A stretch of DNA of 64,000 nt from Prevotella sp. (lineage in GTDB: Bacteria; Bacteroidota; Bacteroidia; Bacteroidales; Bacteroidaceae): contig JAFSNR010000015.1 of assembly GCA_017443345.1 (NCBI GenBank), positions 1 to 64,000 of the forward strand, given 5' to 3'. The notes beneath the pieces are model-generated. The model was not told the origin of the DNA. It was given only the letters and a program-made list of their open reading frames with translations, and did no database searches. Positions 24,131-30,886 of this stretch are shown one piece after another; the stretch's first letter is position 1, and each line of letters opens with the position of its first letter. A program made the translations under genes and the position numbers.

Positions 24131-25420
24131 TTACCCAAAGAATAAGTATGCGATAGCGATGGCAGCGATGATGCCAGCCAGATCAGCCAGCAGTCCGCAT
24201 GTCACAGCATGTCTTGTCTTCACGATGCCCACACTGCCGAAGTACACAGCGAGGATATAGAAGGTCGTGTCCGTCGAGCCTTGGAAGATACAGCTCAGGC
24301 GACCAATAAACGAATCAGCGCCATAGGTCGTCATCGCATCCACCATCATGCCTCGAGCCCCACTGCCTGAGAGGGGTTTCATCAAGGCCGTAGGCAGGGC
24401 ACCCACGAAGTCGGAGTTGGCCCCACAGGCCTCTACGCTCCAACGGATGCCGTCGATCAGCATGTCCATCGCCCCAGAGGCACGGAAAACACCGATTCCA
24501 ACGAGGATTGCCACCAGATAGGGGATAATCCTCACGGCTGTCGTAAAGCCGTCCTTCGCACCCTCGATAAAGGCGTCGTAGACATTGACTTTCTTTCGGA
24601 TACCAGCCAGGATGAAAGCGATGATGATCAGCATCAGCATGATGTTTGCTGCCGAGGTGCTCACCTTGTTCATCAGCACAGAGTCGAGTTGTCCGAAGCC
24701 CCAGATGATTGCAGCCACCAGGACAGCAGCGCCTCCCAGTGTCAGCAGTATCGTACGGTTCAGGAGGTTAATCTTCTGGAAGAGGCTGGTGATGATGATG
24801 CCAGCGAGTGTCGAGAAGAATGTAGCCAGCAGGATGGGGATGAAGATATCCGTTGGCTGTGCAGCTCCCAATTGGGCGCGATACACCATAATAGATATAG
24901 GTATCAGCGTCAGTCCAGAGGTGTTCAGCACGAGGAACATGATCATCGGGTTCGAAGCTGTCACTTTCAGATCCTGAAACTCGCTCTCGCTGATCTCGCC
25001 CGCTTCTCTTTTCACTTTTAACTTTTCATTTTTCACTTCTTGCAGTTGCTCCATCGCCTTCAGACCTAAAGGAGTGGCTGCATTGTCCAGTCCCAGCATG
25101 TTCGCTGCGATGTTCATAAAGATCGAGCCCGTTACAGGGTGTCCCTTGGGGATGTCAGGAAACAGTTTGGTGAAGATAGGACTCAGCACGCGAGCCAGCA
25201 CATTCACCACGCCGCCTTTCTCACCGATTTTCATGATGCCCAGCCAGAGCGACAAGACGCCAGTCAGTCCTAATGAAATCTCAAAAGCCGTCTTCGACGA
25301 TGAGAACGTCGAATCCATCATAGCCGGGAAGACCTCAAAGTCTCCCAGAAACACCAATTTCACCAGTGCCATCACAAAGGCAATGATGAAAAATCCTACC
25401 CAAATCCAATTCAATACCAT
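24131..25420 (-). CDS. SpmA/SpmB-like nucleoside-recognition domain membrane protein (fusion)
   Basis: 429 residues from MVLNWIWVG, 8 nt after a TAACTTTG -7 element that excludes the longer start. It joins two gate-like (nucleoside recognition) halves: the N-terminal SpmA-like half with 'NMLGLDNAATPLGLKAMEQLQ' and 'MFLVLNTSGLTLIP', and the C-terminal SpmB-like half with 'PTALMKPLSGSGARGMMVDAM' and 'GSTDTTFYILAVYFGSVGI'. In spore formers these are two proteins linked to spore maturation; this organism has no sporulation genes here, so the role is unknown and a transport function is likely. The hydrophilic linker 'EVKNEKLKVKREAGEIS' is encoded by an AAAAGTGAAAAG-type tract (25008-25041). Confidence 0.82.
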   Translation of the reverse strand: MVLNWIWVGFFIIAFVMALVKLVFLGDFEVFPAMMDSTFSSSKTAFEISLGLTGVLSLWLGIMKIGEKGGVVNVLARVLSPIFTKLFPDIPKGHPVTGSIFMNIAANMLGLDNAATPLGLKAMEQLQEVKNEKLKVKREAGEISESEFQDLKVTASNPMIMFLVLNTSGLTLIPISIMVYRAQLGAAQPTDIFIPILLATFFSTLAGIIITSLFQKINLLNRTILLTLGGAAVLVAAIIWGFGQLDSVLMNKVSTSAANIMLMLIIIAFILAGIRKKVNVYDAFIEGAKDGFTTAVRIIPYLVAILVGIGVFRASGAMDMLIDGIRWSVEACGANSDFVGALPTALMKPLSGSGARGMMVDAMTTYGADSFIGRLSCIFQGSTDTTFYILAVYFGSVGIVKTRHAVTCGLLADLAGIIAAIAIAYLFFG

Positions 25421-25428
25421 ACAGAGTG

Positions 25429-25459
25429 CAAAGTTAATAAATAATTCTGAATTACACAA
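25429..25459 (-). promoter_or_regulatory. Promoter of the SpmA/B-flippase-S46-GH2 run
   Basis: On the minus strand, TTG (complement of 25457-25459) and TAACTTTG (complement of 25429-25436) with a 20-bp spacer. The ATG follows 8 nt later, so translation is nearly leaderless. Confidence 0.72.
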
Positions 25460-25480
25460 TAAGAACCGTCCCTTTTGTGC

Positions 25481-25515
25481 AAAAAAAGAGGCGCCTGCTC
25501 ACGCAGCCGCCCCCC
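25481..25515 (-). terminator. Rho-independent terminator after the first LruC gene
   Basis: On the minus strand, GGCGGCTGC-GTGA-GCAGGCGCC forms a 9-bp stem with one mismatch, followed by a run of seven T. The loop resembles the hairpin at 30817-30846. Confidence 0.8.
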
Positions 25516-25559
25516 AATTTAGTATTTAAGTATTGATAAAGTATTTTTATTCTTATTGA

Positions 25560-28034
25560 TTATTCTGAAGCGATAGTACTCTGATCCCACCACTTTGCAC
25601 CCAGTTTTCCATCCAGGTAGAGCTCGAAACGGCTCTTCTGAGTACCTTTATAGTCAGAATACTGATAACGAGTATCCTTGTTGATGCTTACACGTTCAGC
25701 GCACCACTGGAACGTACCGTCTACGGCCACTTTGCTAGCAGTCAATTTATCCGATCTGGTGCCAACAGGTACGGCTTTCTCCAGTTCAATCCAAGTATTT
25801 TTCTTATATACTCGAATGGGAATTGCGTTAGCGATTTCGTGGATATCGGACGATGTAGATGGGTTGTCGATAATGACTTCCACAGCATCTCTGTTAGCAC
25901 CACCAGCAGCATTGGTATTTACCATTGTGGTAGTTGCCACCTTGAACAGACGGTGAACTTCGTATTTCATCACACTTTCCATGTCTTGACCTTGCGAGTC
26001 TTTTTGCATCTCCATTGTGGGCTCGTAATCTCCACTTTCTTGCTGTCCCTGGTCGCCAACAGTCAGTGGTAGCGTACCACCAGCAGCCAGAAGTGTGATT
26101 CTCACTTGGTTGTTCGAAAGCAAATCAACGTCGAATACAACATCATTGAAGTCAAAATCAGCCTTTCCGTCGAGTGTCGTCAAGTCCTCAGCAATGACTC
26201 GAACCTTGTCTGTAACGGGAGTTACTGGAGGAGTTGGTGGCGTGTAACTATAGCCAGGACTACAATCCGTCTTGGGGATTGAAACAGGTGAAGCAGTGGC
26301 GACAACATTTGTGTCGTTTTCATCTGTGAAACTAAATTGGACGTTGGTGCCATGATAGTACCAAGGCCCGTCTGATGCTTGTCCTTGTGTAAAATGATTG
26401 CTGGTGTCGATATAAAGGTATCCATAATAGGCCATGCGATATTTTCCTTCAGAATCCTTAGCAATCGAACCCGCCTTAATCACAGCATAACCATCAGCTC
26501 CACCTTCTCCATGGAATCCGTACTCTGGTGCTGAATTGCGGTTTGCTCCAAGCAACTGTCCTGTTACTTCCAGCAGAGACTTACTACCCATTAAGAAATA
26601 GTTGTCGCCAGTCCAATCGAACGATTGACAATAAACATATGCTCCTCCTCTATTTCCACCATCAAGGACGAAATAGCCATGAGTCTGTTTAAACTTACCG
26701 TTTACAATTAATTTACAATTATTGAAAACAAAAGGCTCTGTAGAATTGCTACCACCATCGATTTCAAACTCAGTACAAGTGTATGAGTCATCATTCATCC
26801 ATTTGCAGTTGGTATTATTAATATAAGTCTTGCCACTCATTATCGCTGGTCCGACGTTATGGAACAATGACCCAGCACCAACTTCCATAGATGTACCTCG
26901 TAAAGTTCCAAAGTTGACAAGTTCTGCGCCTGTATTATGTAATTTGATTGCACCAGAAACCAAGGTTCCTTCGTTGATCAGGAGATCGTAGTTGTTAATG
27001 AGGTTCAAACTTCCAACTTCTAATCTTCCTGTATTGGTGGTTCTGACTTTGTTTTCTTCATTGACACATTTCATCTCATTGGTAATAGTAATTGTTCCAG
27101 CATCCCATAAGGTAACATATTTGTTGAGTGAAAGATTCGATGCCGAAATTGAACAATTGCTGGCATTATATATAATACCATTATCATTTACTGTGCTCAA
27201 GTCTTGATGAATGGTAACACTTCCATGATTCTCACCACCATCCTCATTCCAAAGAATACAATTGTTCTCCAGATTGAGACTCTTCTTATTCTGCTCCGTT
27301 CCTATTGTGATGGTTCCACCGTGATTTAAAATCCATGAACCATTTTTGATGTGCACTCCTTGAGCTACAAACGTACTTCCGCTGCTCATATACAGATGGA
27401 ATCCTCTTTCCACTCCAATGTCACCAGTAAATGTTAATGTTGCACCTGGAGCCAGATAGATTTCCAGATTCTGACTAATACCTGATAGGGTCAGAGTCTT
27501 ATCCTCAGGGACAACAACTGTGTTAATGTTATTTTGGTTGAATGACGGGAGCGAAGTCATATTCTCTCCAAGATAAGCAACAACACCACTACGATTTCCT
27601 AATTCGTTTAGGGTGCTTGAACTGTTTATTTCTATGACAGAATTGTTGTCGACAGTTATTGTCTTACTTTTAGCATCAGTTACTGTTACACCAGCCTGTT
27701 TGGCTGCAGCAACGGTGTTGTAAACTGTTGTTGACAATGCTGGCTTACTGCTTGTCGGTTCTGCAACATCTGTTTGGGAACTAAAGGTTGGCTTTGTTGG
27801 TATTGCTCTTGTCAAAGCTCTTGTACTACCAGTTGTTGCGCTACTGCTGCCAAATCCCCAGTCAAGGCCTTCTACTGGGCGCCCGAAAGTGTTGAGGAAA
27901 GCCTGCTCATATGATTCTTTGGCGTTCTGGGCGACATCGCCGCTAGAACTTGAGCTATCCACATCGTGGGTACAGCTGGTCATCAACCCGCCTAATGCAA
28001 GGGCGGCAACTGCGGTCATCAAATACTTCTTCAT
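25560..28034 (-). CDS. LruC-domain lipoprotein 1 (beta-helix-like middle)
   Basis: 824 residues from the ATG at 28034 (a TTG lies 6 nt upstream). The lipobox is LMTSC. After the signal comes 'FLNTFGRPVEGLDWGFG', an N-terminal signature shared by the neighbouring paralogues. The middle (about 120-560) has short repeated strands rich in N, G and T ('VHIKNGSWILNHGGTITIGTE'), consistent with a right-handed beta-helix. The LruC (DUF4842) domain is marked by 'ADFDFNDVVFDVDLL' (about residue 625), and the C-terminal signature is 'FQWCAERVSINKDTRY'. It is a cell-surface protein, perhaps adhesive or structural; the function is unknown. Transcribed alone and followed by a terminator. Confidence 0.78.
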   Translation of the reverse strand: MKKYLMTAVAALALGGLMTSCTHDVDSSSSSGDVAQNAKESYEQAFLNTFGRPVEGLDWGFGSSSATTGSTRALTRAIPTKPTFSSQTDVAEPTSSKPALSTTVYNTVAAAKQAGVTVTDAKSKTITVDNNSVIEINSSSTLNELGNRSGVVAYLGENMTSLPSFNQNNINTVVVPEDKTLTLSGISQNLEIYLAPGATLTFTGDIGVERGFHLYMSSGSTFVAQGVHIKNGSWILNHGGTITIGTEQNKKSLNLENNCILWNEDGGENHGSVTIHQDLSTVNDNGIIYNASNCSISASNLSLNKYVTLWDAGTITITNEMKCVNEENKVRTTNTGRLEVGSLNLINNYDLLINEGTLVSGAIKLHNTGAELVNFGTLRGTSMEVGAGSLFHNVGPAIMSGKTYINNTNCKWMNDDSYTCTEFEIDGGSNSTEPFVFNNCKLIVNGKFKQTHGYFVLDGGNRGGAYVYCQSFDWTGDNYFLMGSKSLLEVTGQLLGANRNSAPEYGFHGEGGADGYAVIKAGSIAKDSEGKYRMAYYGYLYIDTSNHFTQGQASDGPWYYHGTNVQFSFTDENDTNVVATASPVSIPKTDCSPGYSYTPPTPPVTPVTDKVRVIAEDLTTLDGKADFDFNDVVFDVDLLSNNQVRITLLAAGGTLPLTVGDQGQQESGDYEPTMEMQKDSQGQDMESVMKYEVHRLFKVATTTMVNTNAAGGANRDAVEVIIDNPSTSSDIHEIANAIPIRVYKKNTWIELEKAVPVGTRSDKLTASKVAVDGTFQWCAERVSINKDTRYQYSDYKGTQKSRFELYLDGKLGAKWWDQSTIASE

Positions 28035-28091
28035 ACTCAAATACTATTTATTTTCAATAAGCTTATTTATTAATAGTTGTCTTTATTCGTG

Positions 28092-28122
28092 CAAAAATAC
28101 GAATTTTTTCTATACCATCCAA
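28092..28122 (-). promoter_or_regulatory. Promoter of LruC gene 1
   Basis: On the minus strand, TTG (complement of 28120-28122) and TATTTTTG (complement of 28092-28099) with a 20-bp spacer. The 21-bp palindrome array at 28168-28251 lies 45 bp upstream of the -33 element. Confidence 0.65.
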
Positions 28123-28167
28123 CGGAATTGCCGAATTTTTAACAGAAATTCACGGAAAGCCTTGCGT

Positions 28168-28251
28168 TAAGTGCCGCTTGTTACGAAATAAGCACCGCTT
28201 ATCGCAAAATAAGCGTAGCTTGTCTCAAATTAAGCGGCGCTTATTCGTGCG
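28168..28251. repeat. Array of four 21-bp tandem units with TAAGC-nnn-GCTTA palindromes
   Basis: Units begin with TAAG at 28168, 28189, 28210 and 28231, exactly 21 bp apart. The second and fourth contain near-perfect 13-bp palindromes (TAAGCACCGCTTA, TAAGCGGCGCTTA); the outer parts (ATCGCAAAA) are also conserved. Same unit length, copy number and core as the array at 143-226, and likewise upstream of a promoter. There are no spacers, so it is not a CRISPR. It may be an operator array or a dispersed non-coding repeat. Confidence 0.8.
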
Positions 28252-28348
28252 CTTTTTGCGACTTTTTGCAAAAAAAACTCTCATCCCTCCCATTTTCTTC
28301 GGAAAAGCCTTTGCAGACTGGGTGTTCAGGATGGGAGGGATGTTCTGA

Positions 28349-28665
28349 ATCTCTCCCAAATCTCTCCCGTGATCCCTCCCTTCAAGGAATGGGGTCGTAG
28401 TATGGTATACTTTTCTGCATCATCTTTTGTAAGTGATTTTCAAAAATCGTATTACTACCCAGTTTTTGCTACTATACTATGAAAAACTTTTTTCCTAACT
28501 ATCCCGCAATTTTTTCATAGTATAGTAGCAAAAACGGCCTCTTTTGACTGCTACCCAAATTGTACGAAGATTTCAAAAATGCCAGCTCGTCGATGTGAGA
28601 GAACATGTGAGGGGTGACGGGAGAGATATGGGAGAGATGACGGGAGAGATGAAGGGAGGGATAAA
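28349..28665. repeat. Nested inverted-repeat element: outer ATCTCTCCC arrays and inner 25-bp perfect palindrome arms
   Basis: Left outer array 28349-28383 has three 11-12-bp units (ATCTCTCCC, ATCTCTCCC, ATCCCTCCC). The right outer array 28619-28665 has four units of the reverse complement (GGGAGAGAT x3, GGGAGGGAT). Between them is a perfect 25-bp inverted repeat, 28462-28486 and 28511-28535, with a 24-nt loop. Both levels are centred near 28500. No ORF of note is present. Additional GGGAGGGAT/ATCCCTCCC pairs occur at about 28282-28342. Possibly a non-autonomous mobile element or a large structured RNA. Confidence 0.7.
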
Positions 28666-28758
28666 ATTGTAAGATCTCCTTTGTTTAAAGGTATTTCAGA
28701 AGATTCATGTGAGGGATGAGCCATTTTTCGCGCTAACTAAGAGAAATTTATGCTCTAG

Positions 28759-28846
28759 TTACAGAGAAAATGTTCTCACCTTGGGACTAAAACATTCCCA
28801 TACTGGGACTATCATGTTCCCACCTTGGGAATATCTGGCGAGCCGT
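28759..28846. repeat. 22-bp tandem repeat with TGGGA-N9-TCCCA palindromes
   Basis: Units start at 28759, 28781, 28803 and 28825 (last one partial). The two central units each contain TGGGA, nine bases, TCCCA; the first is degenerate (GAGAA...TTCTC). The 22-bp period and palindromic unit resemble, but are not the same sequence as, the 21-bp array 500 bp away. Confidence 0.6.
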
Positions 28847-28889
28847 AATGTTGTGGCTTTCGACCTTACTGCTCCTCATCTCATCGATT

Positions 28890-28945
28890 AGGTCGGCTAC
28901 GGCCACCAATCGTAGCCGACATGATGATCAGTCGCTGGGAAGCTC
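28890..28945. repeat. Dispersed repeat with GTCGGCTACG hairpin
   Basis: GTCGGCTACG (28892-28901) and CGTAGCCGAC (28911-28920) form a 10-bp stem. The block, with a GGGAAGCT segment after it, recurs in rearranged form at 61738-61800. Both copies sit just before a terminator of a minus-strand gene. Confidence 0.6.
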
Positions 28946-28983
28946 GCAAAAGAAAAGAGGTGCCTGCATCGCGCAGACACCTC
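28946..28983 (-). terminator. Rho-independent terminator after LruC gene 2
   Basis: On the minus strand, GAGGTGTCTGC-GCGAT-GCAGGCACCTC gives an 11-bp stem with one G-T pair, followed by TTTTCTTTT. Confidence 0.82.
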
Positions 28984-29026
28984 ACTTTCCTTAATTCAGT
29001 TTATTTTTAAGTATTTGATGTGTTAC

Positions 29027-30607
29027 TTATTCAACTACTTTTCCATTAACATAGTTGTTCATCCAAGCATCCTTAGTTTCGTCGCTAACCCATGCTTTAA
29101 ATCCTGGATGTGCATCCTCAATATTCGTACGCTCAGTACACCATTTATATGTTTTAGCAACTCGAATTTTCTGAGGTGCATCGCCTGGCGTTGCAGCTAA
29201 CTCGTATGTAGTAGCTAAAGCAGCGTCAACTGTTACAACAACAGGAATGTCATTTAGGCTATTGTATCCGCTTGTGCTAAATTTGTAACTGCATTTTGTA
29301 GTCATAGTTGGAACTGCAGGATGTATTGGCTGTCCAGCAACAGAGATGTCTAAGATTCCACCTGCTGCTAAAATTTCAATGTCGCAAGTTCCATCGGTAT
29401 AGATGGTGGCATCAAACACAACGTCATTGAAGTCAAAGTCGTCAGATGTTCCAAGATCCTCGCAGATAATACGACCTTCCTCTTTAACAGTTTTTCTTGT
29501 TACGGCCTTTGTAATGCGAACAATCCAATCAGAGTAATAACCATCAGCACAACCAAGAACATACTGTTTATTGTCGCCGCCAACATGATTTTTCATATAT
29601 GCTACTTTTTCTGCAGGATCGTCAGAAGTTGCCTCGCGGAAACCATACATGTTCAAATTACCATCAAAGTATTTATTACCATTTCCGTCTGTATTAATTG
29701 TAACACCATTGTCAATTCTGCCCTCAAAGTCAAAGCCTACGAAAAGCATGCCAGAAACATCAGCACTTTCACCATTGGTGGCAGTTGTGCTATTATCCCA
29801 AGCTTGAATAACATCACCAGAAACAAGACGATAATGATTATAATCTTCATTACTAGCCATAGAATTGTGATAACCAAAACTCTGTGTGTCTACGTTCTGC
29901 ATCAGCATAATTTGATCTTGATACAGATATGCGTAATTGAAGTCTCTACTCATATCTCCAGTTGGTGTATAGCCATCTTTGTATGTTACACCATCCCATA
30001 CCTCACGAGTAGTAGATGTTGTTGCGTTGTAATCGTTTACATGCAGGTGCATGCTGCCAACCCCCAATTTATTCATATAATTACAACAAGGCTGAAGACT
30101 AAGGTTGCCGTCAATATACTTCTCAGTTGTTAATGAAGCATTATCAACCTTTGTTGTGCCAGTATATACATGCTGTACAAAGTAGTCTGTCATTGCTTCG
30201 CATTCTGTACCGCCAGGGAATTGGTGCTGTTGGAAATAGCGACGAACTTTGTCTTTCTGAGCCTCAGTGAGTTTACCAGGAACAACAAGATTAAGGCCAT
30301 CAGATGTAGGTTTTGCCCAGAATTTACCCTCTACATTTGCGGTAGGATCTCCTCCTGCTCGAGTACTAGCCTTTGCACTCCCGAACCCCCATGTATGGCC
30401 ATTTTGGATATTACCAAAGGCATTTGTAAAAGCTGCTTTGTAATTAGCCTTTGCAAGATCTATTTTATCCTGCAACTTTTGCTCCTGCTCTTGCTTGTTT
30501 CTCTCATCTACGGCGTTTTGATCGTAGAGGTCGGTGGACTTCGAGCAGCTTGTGAATGCAGCGGCTATCGCGAAGGCTGCAATTCCTGACATCAAATACT
30601 TTTTCAT
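29027..30607 (-). CDS. LruC-domain lipoprotein 2
   Basis: 526 residues with a lipoprotein signal (AFTSCS). The N-terminal signature is 'AFTNAFGNIQNGHTWGFGSA' (about 53-72). The region about 85-360 is unlike its neighbours except for LruC 3, with which it shares the pattern 'VRRYFQQHQFPGGTECEAMTDYFVQHVYTG' / 'NYFSNQGAETYTSLVDLKEFFVQQVYKG'. LruC/DUF4842 mark: 'DDFDFNDVVFDATI' (about 387). C-terminal signature: 'YKWCTERTNIEDAHPGFKAWV'. Surface-exposed by signal type; function unknown. It has its own promoter (30685-30692) and terminator. Confidence 0.78.
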   Translation of the reverse strand: MKKYLMSGIAAFAIAAAFTSCSKSTDLYDQNAVDERNKQEQEQKLQDKIDLAKANYKAAFTNAFGNIQNGHTWGFGSAKASTRAGGDPTANVEGKFWAKPTSDGLNLVVPGKLTEAQKDKVRRYFQQHQFPGGTECEAMTDYFVQHVYTGTTKVDNASLTTEKYIDGNLSLQPCCNYMNKLGVGSMHLHVNDYNATTSTTREVWDGVTYKDGYTPTGDMSRDFNYAYLYQDQIMLMQNVDTQSFGYHNSMASNEDYNHYRLVSGDVIQAWDNSTTATNGESADVSGMLFVGFDFEGRIDNGVTINTDGNGNKYFDGNLNMYGFREATSDDPAEKVAYMKNHVGGDNKQYVLGCADGYYSDWIVRITKAVTRKTVKEEGRIICEDLGTSDDFDFNDVVFDATIYTDGTCDIEILAAGGILDISVAGQPIHPAVPTMTTKCSYKFSTSGYNSLNDIPVVVTVDAALATTYELAATPGDAPQKIRVAKTYKWCTERTNIEDAHPGFKAWVSDETKDAWMNNYVNGKVVE

Positions 30608-30684
30608 TTTCTGAAAGTTTTAAAAGTTTATACTATGGTTAATAACTATTTGTCTGAATGACTTCATTAGGAATGAATCGCTTG

Positions 30685-30692
30685 CAAAGGTA
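30685..30692 (-). promoter_or_regulatory. -7 element for LruC gene 2
   Basis: Complement reads TACCTTTG, about 78 nt before the ATG at 30607, so this gene has a longer leader than most in the window. No clear -33 TTG was found. Confidence 0.55.
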
Positions 30693-30816
30693 CAAAAAAT
30701 ATAAATAGGTAGGAAAGAATTTGGGTTAATAAAAGTTAATGTCCGTGCAATCGTTTGAGAAATCAATTTTGTGATAGAGGGAAATGTTCTATAAACGGAA
30801 TAATTATTCAAGGGAA

Positions 30817-30846
30817 GAAGGGCGTTCGCTCACGCGGACGCCCTTC
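30817..30846 (-). terminator. Hairpin after LruC gene 3
   Basis: GAAGGGCG (30817-30824) pairs with CGCCCTTC (30839-30846), and the inner CTCACGC loop resembles the hairpin at 25481-25515. The T run downstream on the minus strand is poor, so it may be only a stabilising 3' hairpin. The rest of the 30608-30886 gap shows nothing else. Confidence 0.6.
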
Positions 30847-30886
30847 AAAAATGTTACAATTTATTATTTGAGGTATTTGAATTTTT

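Noticed and set aside
143..28251. The 21-bp and 22-bp arrays as CRISPR arrays
   Set aside because: Units are directly adjacent with no unique spacers, each unit is palindromic and degenerate, and no cas genes are present.
28709..28891. 60-residue ORF in the non-coding block
   Set aside because: It runs through the 22-bp repeat array, and its codons follow the repeat rather than a protein pattern.
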